From positions 1-22,984 of the forward strand of contig CBINIT010000019.1 in NCBI GenBank assembly GCA_966250865.1: a stretch of DNA of 22,984 nucleotides, given 5' to 3'. Of the stretch, positions 8,003 through 13,529 are shown piece by piece. A program made the translations under genes and the position numbers. Numbering within the stretch: position 1 is the stretch's first letter; each line of letters opens with the position of its first letter. The notes under the pieces were generated by a model, which saw nothing but the letters and a program-made list of their open reading frames with translations, was not told the origin of the DNA and made no database searches. Source of the DNA: CAYGGE01 sp966250865. GTDB lineage: Bacteria > Patescibacteriota > UBA1384 > CAYGGE01.

Positions 8003-8042
8003 GGAGAGAGTGTCGATCTTTGATCGATGCTGCCTCCTGGTG
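7998..8042 (+). repeat. Inverted repeat overlapping the tRNA 3' end
   Basis: CACCAGGAG (7998-8006), which includes the tRNA discriminator base and CCA, pairs exactly with CTCCTGGTG (8034-8042). A second hairpin, TCGATC (8013-8018) / GATCGA (8022-8027) with loop TTT, sits inside. In the precursor RNA this nested hairpin would compete with the mature acceptor end or mark the processing site. It has no T-tract, so it is not a standard terminator. Confidence 0.6.
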
Positions 8043-8061
8043 AGTGAGGTAAAGGATCAGT

Positions 8062-8592
8062 GTGAAACTCATTGTTTTCTATGGCCCGCCCGCTGTCGGC
8101 AAATACACTATCGCTCAGGCTGTAGCCGAAAAGACTGGGTATAAGCTTTTTCATAATCACCTTTCTATCGATCTCCTTAAATCTGTTTTTACCTATGGGA
8201 CACCAGATTTTTTTCGCATGAGTGAAGAAATTCGTCTTACCGTATTCGAGCAAGCGGCGAAAGAAAATATTCCTGGAGTCCTCTTCACTTTTGTTTACGA
8301 AAAACATGAGGATGATCACTTCATTAAAAAGCTGAAGCAAATAGTTGAATCAAATGGTGGTGAAGTTATCTTTTTTCAACTTTACTGCGAAAAAGAAGAG
8401 CTATTGAAGCGAGTAAGAGAAGAGTCTCGAAAGCAATTTCATAAGATGAAATCAGAAGAGAGTCTTGTTAAAGCGTTGCTGGGAAGCAACCTACTGTCAT
8501 CGATTGATTTTGTAGAGAGTAATAAGATTGACACCACTCACCTTTCTGTTGAGGAAACGGTTGCCCAGGTTCTCAAGCTGATTAATAACTGA
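8062..8592 (+). CDS. P-loop nucleoside/shikimate-kinase-like protein (AAA_33 type)
   Basis: A 176-residue P-loop protein starting with GTG behind an AAAGGA site. Walker A is GPPAVGKYT (8-16), with Tyr where Ser or Thr usually follows the Lys; a related P-loop family commonly shows GKLT there, so the change need not be inactivating. The KLFHNHLSIDLL segment (31-42) is also typical of that uncharacterised kinase-like family. The C-terminal half is Lys/Glu-rich with a probable lid containing Arg residues (RVREESRKQF). The substrate is unknown. It starts 60 nt after the tRNA with no terminator between, so both may share a transcript. Its sequence looks more AT-rich than its neighbours, a weak hint of transfer next to a tRNA. 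Confidence 0.75.
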   Translation: MKLIVFYGPPAVGKYTIAQAVAEKTGYKLFHNHLSIDLLKSVFTYGTPDFFRMSEEIRLTVFEQAAKENIPGVLFTFVYEKHEDDHFIKKLKQIVESNGGEVIFFQLYCEKEELLKRVREESRKQFHKMKSEESLVKALLGSNLLSSIDFVESNKIDTTHLSVEETVAQVLKLINN

Positions 8593-8754
8593 CACCCAAA
8601 ATCTTACATCTTCGCTTTGGTTAGATCATGTCTGGCGATTTTTTGTTAACTATGCTAATAACTAGCTTGCATGGCGAGCAGTATTGTAAGAATAACCATA
8701 GCTGCTCCGATGATTCTTTTGTTACTCTTAGGTTAATAAACCAGGAGGTGCTAT

Positions 8755-9108
8755 ATGGCACGAATCATTGAGCGACAAACTGTGGTCCAGCCCGAGCCAG
8801 AAGAGCGGGTAGCGTTTCAGACCAATAGCGTGATTAACTTTATCGTTGGGCTTGTTACTCTATTGCTTAGCCTACGATTCATCTTACTGCTTTTCGGAGC
8901 AAACCAGGCCAATGGCTTCGTCAGCTTTCTTTACGGCCTCACCGAGCCTCTCGTTAGACCATTTCAAGGTATCTTCGGCTCACTCTCGGTGGAAGGGTTC
9001 TTTGTCGACTGGGCCAGCATCGTTGCTATTATTGTCTACGTTGTGCTCGGTTCACTGCTTTCGTCGCTAGTAAGTTCATTACTTATGCCTACACCCCGTA
9101 CTCGGTAA
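8755..9108 (+). CDS. YggT family membrane protein
   Basis: A 117-residue membrane protein with a polar, probably cytoplasmic N-terminus (1-24) and hydrophobic segments at about 26-48 and 78-110. The central segment with LRFILLLFGAN, then LTEPLVRPFQGIFG, is the YggT pattern (an Arg-containing first helix, then a P-hR/P loop). YggT proteins have been linked to cell division and osmotic stress, but the biochemical role is unsettled. A strong AGGAGGT site (8743-8749) fixes the ATG. The 162-nt gap before it contains no clear promoter: I see only TGC-TAATAA near 8650 and an AAGAAT/ATTCTT inverted repeat. It is followed by a shared terminator. Confidence 0.85.
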   Translation: MARIIERQTVVQPEPEERVAFQTNSVINFIVGLVTLLLSLRFILLLFGANQANGFVSFLYGLTEPLVRPFQGIFGSLSVEGFFVDWASIVAIIVYVVLGSLLSSLVSSLLMPTPRTR

Positions 9109-9117
9109 ATAGATACA

Positions 9118-9153
9118 ACTAAAAAAGGTCCGCTCTCACGGACCTTTTTTAGT
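9118..9153. terminator. Bidirectional intrinsic terminator
   Basis: A perfect 15-bp stem (9118-9132 with 9139-9153) around the loop CTCTCA. The A-tract on one side and T-tract on the other make it work in both directions, for the YggT gene on plus and the 9154-10208 gene pair on minus. Confidence 0.92.
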
Positions 9154-9423
9154 TTAGTTGATGGCTTGGATATCGGCCTCTGCTTCTAGGGTGCTTTTGT
9201 CGACTTCGTCATCGTCGAGGGTCATAGTATCGACATCTTGTTCAATGCTTTCTATACTGCTGTTCGGTGAGGCCTTGATGTCGCTCGTATCGTTCCCCTC
9301 ACTGCTCAGTGAGGTTTCTTGAGGTGGTTTATTGCGCTCGTTTGCAAGGTAGGCGAAACCAAGCATTCCGAGGAGGAGAATAGCAATAGCTAAGAGAATG
9401 ATGATAATGGTACGTGTTGGCAT
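9154..9423 (-). CDS. Small single-span membrane protein with acidic tail
   Basis: An 89-residue protein: a short basic N-terminus, one hydrophobic helix (about 5-28, IIIILLAIAILLLGMLGFAYL), then a strongly acidic, Ser/Asp/Glu-rich tail predicted to be disordered. No lipobox or known domain is seen. Its ATG shares one base with the stop of the upstream gene (TAATG), so the two are translationally coupled and probably act together at the membrane. The family is not recognised; it could be an anchor or an envelope-stress partner, but the sequence does not show that. Confidence 0.7.
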   Translation of the reverse strand: MPTRTIIIILLAIAILLLGMLGFAYLANERNKPPQETSLSSEGNDTSDIKASPNSSIESIEQDVDTMTLDDDEVDKSTLEAEADIQAIN

Positions 9424-10208
9424 TATTCTACCTCACTGCTTGCACTTGGAGTTGGTAATGGAGACACCGGATGGGCGGTTGCCTTCAGCGCTTTCAGGGC
9501 AGCTCTGACATCTTCGTGGGTGTCTTTGATGAGTTTGTGCAATGCTTTATGGTCATCTCGCATGGTATGAAGTACCGTGGTGAAGGCTTCGGCTGCCTTT
9601 GTTTCTTCGGTTACGGTAACCGTGTACTCTTTTGCTTCCAAGATACTCAGCGCAGCCTTAGCTTCGAGTAGGCTGGCCATGGCAGTCTCGGTCGCAGTTT
9701 TAACCGCCGTGACATTTTTGCCTTCAGATTCCAGCCGGGTCGTCTCGCTTGAAATCTTCGTCAAGGCATCCTCGAGCTTGGTAAGCCGGCGCTTAGCGTT
9801 GGCGGTAAGCTGATCGTCGACCTTATCGATCGTGGCAGCTGCTTTTTCGGCTCGTTTTAAGCGCTTCTGGTCCTTGATGACAGTTGCTAAGTGCTCTTTC
9901 TCCAATTGACGGGCTGTTTTGGCTGCTTCTTGGAGCTTCTTTTCTTGAGCTTTGGCACGCTCAATGGCCTGCTTTTCCAGCTCTCGTGTCTTCTCTCGAT
10001 CCTGTTTAGCTTGCTCTCTTCGGAGCTCTTCCGCTCGCTTAGCGGCTTCCCGAAGCTCCTTGGTAGAATGGTCCTCGCTGGTAGCGCTTGCCTCTGGGTG
10101 AGGCGACCCGTTCTCTTCCTCGTGAGCCCTTGCCGTCGGCGACAGGCTGCCCATCAGTAGTACAGTAGCCATGAGGGTAACCGATGGAACCAGATGATGT
10201 TTTTTCAT
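9423..10208 (-). CDS. Secreted coiled-coil protein
   Basis: A 261-residue protein with a typical signal peptide (MKKHHLVPSV... cleavage likely after ARA, near residue 28). Residues about 48-165 are very rich in Lys, Glu, Arg and Ala with regular heptad spacing, a long coiled coil. A second helical region (about 200-245, TMRDDHKALHKLIKDTHEDVRAALKAL) is followed by a Pro/Ser tail. No enzymatic motif is seen. The start has a good AAGGAG site 5 nt upstream. It is first in a two-gene minus-strand operon with the small membrane protein. It may be a periplasmic or surface structural protein; the exact family is not recognised. Confidence 0.75.
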   Translation of the reverse strand: MKKHHLVPSVTLMATVLLMGSLSPTARAHEEENGSPHPEASATSEDHSTKELREAAKRAEELRREQAKQDREKTRELEKQAIERAKAQEKKLQEAAKTARQLEKEHLATVIKDQKRLKRAEKAAATIDKVDDQLTANAKRRLTKLEDALTKISSETTRLESEGKNVTAVKTATETAMASLLEAKAALSILEAKEYTVTVTEETKAAEAFTTVLHTMRDDHKALHKLIKDTHEDVRAALKALKATAHPVSPLPTPSASSEVE

Positions 10209-10226
10209 CAGTACTCCTTTTGAGCT

Positions 10227-10255
10227 ACCGTACCACGAATCCTAACCGAGAGCAA
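10227..10255 (-). promoter_or_regulatory. Candidate promoter of the secreted coiled-coil gene
   Basis: On the minus strand TTGCTC (10255-10250), a 17-nt spacer ending in TGG, and TACGGT (10232-10227). The -35 is identical to that of the tRNA-Ala promoter; the -10 is weak but has the TG extension. An ACCGAGA/TCTCGGT inverted repeat (10245-10251, 10275-10281) overlaps the -35 and may be an operator. Confidence 0.45.
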
Positions 10256-10316
10256 TAGGTATAATCTTACCTTTTCTCGGTAAAAACAGCTGCTTGGTAG
10301 CTAAAAAGATGGGGGC

Positions 10317-10345
10317 TTGACAAAGCCCCGAAAAAAGGTTATTAT
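10317..10345 (+). promoter_or_regulatory. Strong promoter of a candidate RNA gene
   Basis: TTGACA (10317-10322), 17 nt, TATTAT (10340-10345): the consensus -35 with a 5/6 -10. The -35 sits in the loop of a hairpin, GGGGCTT (10312-10318) / AAGCCCC (10323-10329). The nearest downstream protein gene starts about 450 nt away and beyond a terminator. Confidence 0.75.
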
Positions 10346-10351
10346 AGTAAT

Positions 10352-10680
10352 GTCATCGTACAAAGCACACCGAACCACCTATCAGCTGATCCACATGTAC
10401 CTTAATGTATGATGCAAAAAAACTTTTCTGCCAGGTCTTGTTTCATATTCTTTCTTCAATCAATGAATTGTGGAAGGGATGACAAAAGATGGCTGGTAGT
10501 CCCCTTTACTTACCTTGCAGGTAGGTAGAGAAAGAGAGTAAAAGAGTCGAGGCGAGATATAATTTAAAATATATTAGCTCGACATCCTCAGCACTTTTTT
10601 ACTCAAACTATTTAGGCTAGTAGCCGGGAAGAGCATCGCTTACCAAGCGGTTCCCCTCCCGACTACTAGCCTCTTTTTTT
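10352..10680 (+). ncRNA. Candidate structured non-coding RNA, about 330 nt, class unknown
   Basis: Between a consensus-like promoter (start expected near 10352) and an intrinsic terminator (T-tract 10674-10680) there is no supportable ORF on either strand. Complementary segments are present: GAGTAAAA (10536-10543) with TTTTACTC (10597-10604) enclosing GTCGAG (10546-10551) with CTCGAC (10578-10583); TACCT/AGGTA near 10511-10523; GGGA...TCCC around 10478-10504. I looked for and did not find the RNase P P4 core, a tmRNA tRNA-like end with CCA, or an SRP Alu/GGAA tip. It could be a 6S-like or lineage-specific regulatory RNA. The downstream gene has its own promoter after the terminator, so this is probably not just a leader. 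Confidence 0.5.
10614..10680 (+). terminator. Intrinsic terminator of the candidate RNA
   Basis: AGGCTAGTAG (10614-10623) pairs with CTACTAGCCT (10663-10672), extended by CGGGA/TCCCG (10625-10629, 10657-10661); seven T's follow. The apical part holds a small CGCTT/AAGCG hairpin. Confidence 0.85.
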
Positions 10681-10747
10681 GTGCGTACCTCACAATTTCC
10701 TTATCCGATACGTCCTATTTTCGGTGGAAAACTGCCGATATTTTATC

Positions 10748-10777
10748 TTGACATGCTCCATTCTCGTATCGTATGCT
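10748..10777 (+). promoter_or_regulatory. Promoter of the membrane-anchored HTH gene
   Basis: TTGACA (10748-10753), 18 nt, TATGCT (10772-10777). The start is expected near 10784, giving a leader of about 20 nt with the AAGGAGGT site. Confidence 0.65.
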
Positions 10778-10804
10778 GGTAAGGCAATGACTAAGGAGGT
10801 TGAC

Positions 10805-12028
10805 ATGTCCGATACTACACAAGGCTATATCTCACTCGCGGAAGCAGCAGATCATTCTGAGTATTCACAGGAGTACCTTTCCCTGCGTGCTCGCCAGGGA
10901 AAGTTGAAGGCCGTGAAGCAAGGCCGTAACTGGGTCACGACCATGGCCTGGCTTAACGAGTACCTCAATCAGGCTGAAGATGCCAAGCGTCAACTTCGTG
11001 AAGCAACGGTTGTAACGGAGGCTCCAAAGCCCCAATCAACTGCAGTTGCTTCCGAACCCAAATCTTCCTTAGAGGAAAGCCATCTCTTTGAGCATCATCC
11101 AGCAGCCACGGGCAGTCTAAAGAAGGCGGTAGCTATCCCAGTACTCTCTGGGACAGCGGTAAAGACGGCGAAGAAGGATGAGGCATCAAGCGGTTCGCGC
11201 CTACTCTGGACCGAGAGCCAACCAGCAAAAACCAGTTTCTTTGAGGAAGTATCGGATGAACCTACGGCGGCTTTCGACTGGGCAGAGCAACGCCAAGAGC
11301 CACGAGTTGTCTGGCAGCCAAGCACGACGCACCACAAGCAGCATGATCCAGCAGCTACCTCACTTTCGGCTGTTGCGAGCGCCACGCACACCCCCTTAAC
11401 TGAAGAGCTATCGGACAAAGCAAGTGATCATGCTGAGCCATTCTGGCACGCAGACAATACTCCTGCAGCTGACATGTCACACGAAGACGAGGTTCCGGTT
11501 GCAGTAGAGCCAGAGACAACTGAGACAGAAGCTATCGAGGTTACCCATGAAACAGTTACAGCAAGCTCTGTTCCAGCTACAACAAAGCAAGTAAATAACC
11601 GGTTTAGTCTCGATGGGATCTTCGCCTCACTCCCTCGCCTCGCTACAGCAGTAGCAGCGGTTGGAGCGCTATTTTTACTGACACTGTCGATCGCCCAGTT
11701 TGGTATCGGCAAAGTGGCGGAGACAATCGCCGTAGGTGGTATGGTCTTAACTGGTAACGAGCCAACGCTTCAATGGGAGGCTGGGAGCTATGAACCAAAA
11801 GTGGTTTGGGGTGGCGAAGCCAGTCTCCCTGCCCACGCGCTCAGCGCTCAGCAGGGTCAAGTGGCCGGTGCTTCAGTCGATCGATCCGAATCCAATGAGC
11901 ACTACAGTATGGCTCAGATGATTGCGGCTGGTCTCCTGGTGGTATCGGATAGTTTAAATCCTGATCAAGATCAGTATAATAACTTCTCGAGTTGGTTGAT
12001 TGAAACCTATAATCTACCGGCGTACTAG
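10805..12028 (+). CDS. Membrane-anchored helix-turn-helix protein
   Basis: A 407-residue protein. Residues about 7-55 form an excisionase/MerR-like HTH (YISLAEAADHSEYS... RQGKLKAV... WVTTMAWLNEYL), a pattern I associate with many Patescibacteria proteins. A long Ala/Glu/Thr-rich, probably disordered linker (about 60-270) leads to one membrane helix (about 278-298) and an outside domain of about 105 residues ending in NNFSSWLIETYNLPAY. The start at 10805 is chosen because AAGGAGGT (10793-10800) lies just before it and inside the longer version from ATG 10787. It could carry a signal from outside to DNA or tether DNA to the membrane; neither is shown by sequence alone. It has its own promoter and ends at a shared terminator. 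Confidence 0.75.
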   Translation: MSDTTQGYISLAEAADHSEYSQEYLSLRARQGKLKAVKQGRNWVTTMAWLNEYLNQAEDAKRQLREATVVTEAPKPQSTAVASEPKSSLEESHLFEHHPAATGSLKKAVAIPVLSGTAVKTAKKDEASSGSRLLWTESQPAKTSFFEEVSDEPTAAFDWAEQRQEPRVVWQPSTTHHKQHDPAATSLSAVASATHTPLTEELSDKASDHAEPFWHADNTPAADMSHEDEVPVAVEPETTETEAIEVTHETVTASSVPATTKQVNNRFSLDGIFASLPRLATAVAAVGALFLLTLSIAQFGIGKVAETIAVGGMVLTGNEPTLQWEAGSYEPKVVWGGEASLPAHALSAQQGQVAGASVDRSESNEHYSMAQMIAAGLLVVSDSLNPDQDQYNNFSSWLIETYNLPAY

Positions 12029-12042
12029 GAACAAGGTATCTC

Positions 12043-12082
12043 AATCATAAAAGCCCGGAAGTAACCCCGGGCTTTTATGATT
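12043..12082. terminator. Bidirectional intrinsic terminator
   Basis: A perfect 16-bp stem (12043-12058 with 12067-12082) with core AAAAGCCCGG/CCGGGCTTTT and an 8-nt loop. It lies between the convergent HTH and TrmB-type genes and serves both. Confidence 0.93.
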
Positions 12083-12092
12083 ACTTGGAGAG

Positions 12093-12854
12093 CTATCGGA
12101 TAACTTTAGCGGTTTGCCAAGCTGCATCGAAAAGGGTTCGGTAGGTTTTGACGATTTCTTCTGACTCAATAATGGTCACGAACAGCTCTTTATCGAGCGA
12201 GAAAATGGCGATTTTATTCTGCCAAATAATATTATCGGTTTTGCCGAACTGACCAGTGGGAAGCATGCGAATCTGATAATTCGGGTTGTCCATTGCTAGT
12301 CGCTTTCTGACATATTTTTCATCGATACCGGGTTCGTCAAAGATTAGCTCGCGTATTGGATTGTTTTTGTTCTTAAAGGCTCGCTCCCACTTCGGCATGA
12401 GGTATTCGAACCCAGAAAGAATGGTGGCGATGGAGCCAAACAGGAGTACCTCGTTACCTTTGCTTTGCAGTGGCGGTAGCTCGTTATATACGGCATCGAC
12501 ACCCGCATAGCCTTCAAATACTTGAACTTTCGGCTGATAGCTGCTCTGTCGGTAGAAAACGTTCAGGTCGGGTTGAATTGACTCAAGGGTTTCTACACGG
12601 CCTTTCCATGTGTCGACTAACTCTCGGGGAGATATCGGGAAGCAGAGCGTTTTATTGCCTTCACGACGGACGGTCACGAGACCTTTACCGACAAGGCTTT
12701 CAATGAGGACATAGACCGTTGGGCGCTTCAGGTCAGCTACTTTGGCGATTTCATAGGCAGTCCCTCGCCCAATTTTCAATGTTCCTAAGTAGACTTTAGC
12801 CTCACTCTGGCTGAGGTTGAAGTATTGCAAAACTTTAATTATTTCTTGGTCCAT
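12093..12854 (-). CDS. TrmB-family transcriptional regulator
   Basis: A 253-residue protein. The N-terminus (about 1-75) is a TrmB winged helix-turn-helix: LQYFNLSQSEAKVYLGTLKIGRGTAYEIAKVADLKRPTVYVLIESLVGKGLV, with the recognition helix around KRPTVYVLIE. The rest (about 100-253) is the sensor-like C-terminal domain with mixed alpha/beta character and no obvious catalytic motif. TrmB proteins were described as archaeal sugar-responsive regulators, and shorter relatives are frequent in Patescibacteria. AAAGGAG lies only 3 nt before the ATG, unusually close. The gene is divergent from a small membrane protein, and the two promoters share an inverted repeat, so it may regulate both. Confidence 0.88.
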   Translation of the reverse strand: MDQEIIKVLQYFNLSQSEAKVYLGTLKIGRGTAYEIAKVADLKRPTVYVLIESLVGKGLVTVRREGNKTLCFPISPRELVDTWKGRVETLESIQPDLNVFYRQSSYQPKVQVFEGYAGVDAVYNELPPLQSKGNEVLLFGSIATILSGFEYLMPKWERAFKNKNNPIRELIFDEPGIDEKYVRKRLAMDNPNYQIRMLPTGQFGKTDNIIWQNKIAIFSLDKELFVTIIESEEIVKTYRTLFDAAWQTAKVIR

Positions 12855-12898
12855 ACGCTCCTTTGGTAGTCATTATATACGACTATTTTAGCATATAC

Positions 12899-12927
12899 AC
12901 CATATCAACTGGTAACTTATAGGTCAA
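12899..12927 (-). promoter_or_regulatory. Promoter of the TrmB-type regulator
   Basis: On the minus strand TTGACC (12927-12922), 17 nt, TATGGT (12904-12899). An alternative -10, TATAAT (12877-12872), is also present closer to the gene. Confidence 0.55.
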
Positions 12928-12942
12928 TACTATTCATAACTA

Positions 12943-12971
12943 TTGACTAATCTGAGAAACTATGCTATAGT
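12943..12971 (+). promoter_or_regulatory. Promoter of the small membrane protein gene
   Basis: TTGACT (12943-12948), 17 nt ending in TGC, TATAGT (12966-12971): a strong extended -10 promoter. Its -35 and that of the TrmB-type gene lie in an inverted repeat GTCAATA (12923-12929) / TATTGAC (12941-12947), a candidate operator. Confidence 0.75.
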
Positions 12972-13033
12972 GCACAGTCACGGTGAACAAGGCAACGCTT
13001 GTCGTGACGTACCTATATAACGAGAGGACTACT

Positions 13034-13288
13034 ATGTCTGAGACACCGCTTGCTATCACCTTAGGTATTATTTGCACAGGGGCATGCCTAGCTCTAGCCT
13101 TGGTCTGGTTAGCAGCGCTTGCATGGCTTCTCGCAAAGCTTGCGTCTGGTCGGCCTGTAAGAAGGTTAAAGGCGCTCTGTTGCATAGGGTTGCTACTGTT
13201 TATCGGCTGGGTACTGTTCATCCCTCCGCCAGACATTCATAGTAATCCTACTCGATGGCATCCATTCAAGATCTTTATGTCTAAGTAA
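13034..13288 (+). CDS. Small two-helix membrane protein
   Basis: An 84-residue protein with two hydrophobic segments (about 6-33 and 46-62) joined by a basic loop (KLASGRPVRRLK), and a polar tail ending IFMSK. No known domain is recognised. The ATG at 13034 is preferred over an in-frame GTG at 12983 because a GAGAGGA site (13022-13028) sits 5 nt before it. It has a strong promoter divergent from the TrmB-type regulator, so it is the obvious candidate target. It is followed by a hairpin without a T-tract. Confidence 0.65.
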   Translation: MSETPLAITLGIICTGACLALALVWLAALAWLLAKLASGRPVRRLKALCCIGLLLFIGWVLFIPPPDIHSNPTRWHPFKIFMSK

Positions 13289-13293
13289 GGCGT

Positions 13294-13343
13294 GGAGAGG
13301 AAGAACCCGTGATCTGCACTGCAATTCGCGGGCTCCCCTCTCT
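13294..13343 (+). repeat. Long hairpin after the small membrane protein gene
   Basis: GAGAGG (13295-13300) pairs with CCTCTC (13337-13342), and CCCG (13306-13309) with CGGG (13329-13332); an inner TGC-ACT-GCA can also fold. There is no T-tract, so this may be a transcript-stabilising 3' hairpin or a weak terminator. Confidence 0.5.
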
Positions 13344-13421
13344 AATGTGAGAAGGGCGTGTGAAAAGTTTAGGACTGAACCATCCGTGAGGCATATCAGT
13401 CATCAGAGTGATCCGGTAGCT

Positions 13422-13472
13422 CATACTCTCTACCTTTATCCGTAGAGAGTATGGCTTTCGGCATTGCCGAAA
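13422..13472 (+). repeat. Tandem hairpins upstream of the GNAT-radical SAM gene
   Basis: A perfect 12-bp inverted repeat, CATACTCTCTAC (13422-13433) / GTAGAGAGTATG (13442-13453), is followed at once by TTTCGGC (13456-13462) / GCCGAAA (13466-13472). They end 7 nt before the -35 of the next promoter. They could end read-through transcription or be an operator or small RNA. The remaining bases of 13289-13529 show no gene. Confidence 0.6.
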
Positions 13473-13478
13473 CGGTCT

Positions 13479-13508
13479 TTAACATTCATAAGACTCATCT
13501 GTTATACT
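13479..13508 (+). promoter_or_regulatory. Promoter of the GNAT-radical SAM gene
   Basis: TTAACA (13479-13484), 18 nt ending in TGT, TATACT (13503-13508): extended -10, 5/6 at both boxes. The start is expected near 13515. Confidence 0.7.
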
Positions 13509-13529
13509 AAGAGAGATATGGGAGGGATA

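Noticed and set aside
7713..8340. Plus-strand 85-codon and minus-strand 193-codon frames across the tRNA region
   Set aside because: Both cross the tRNA-Ala gene, and the minus frame also runs through the start of the kinase gene; they have no ribosome site and no protein-like composition.
10635..10652. tRNA-like anticodon arm in the loop of the terminator
   Set aside because: A 5-bp stem with a TTACCAA loop can be drawn, but no D-arm, T-arm or acceptor stem fits around it.
10352..10680. RNase P RNA, tmRNA or SRP RNA
   Set aside because: The size suits the first two, but the P4 core of RNase P, the TTCGA T-loop and CCA end of tmRNA, and the SRP tip sequence are all absent on the plus strand.
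13464..13529. TTG or ATG 13518 start for the GNAT-radical SAM protein
   Set aside because: The TTG lies upstream of the proposed promoter, and the GGGAGGG site best serves ATG 13530; ATG 13518 remains possible.
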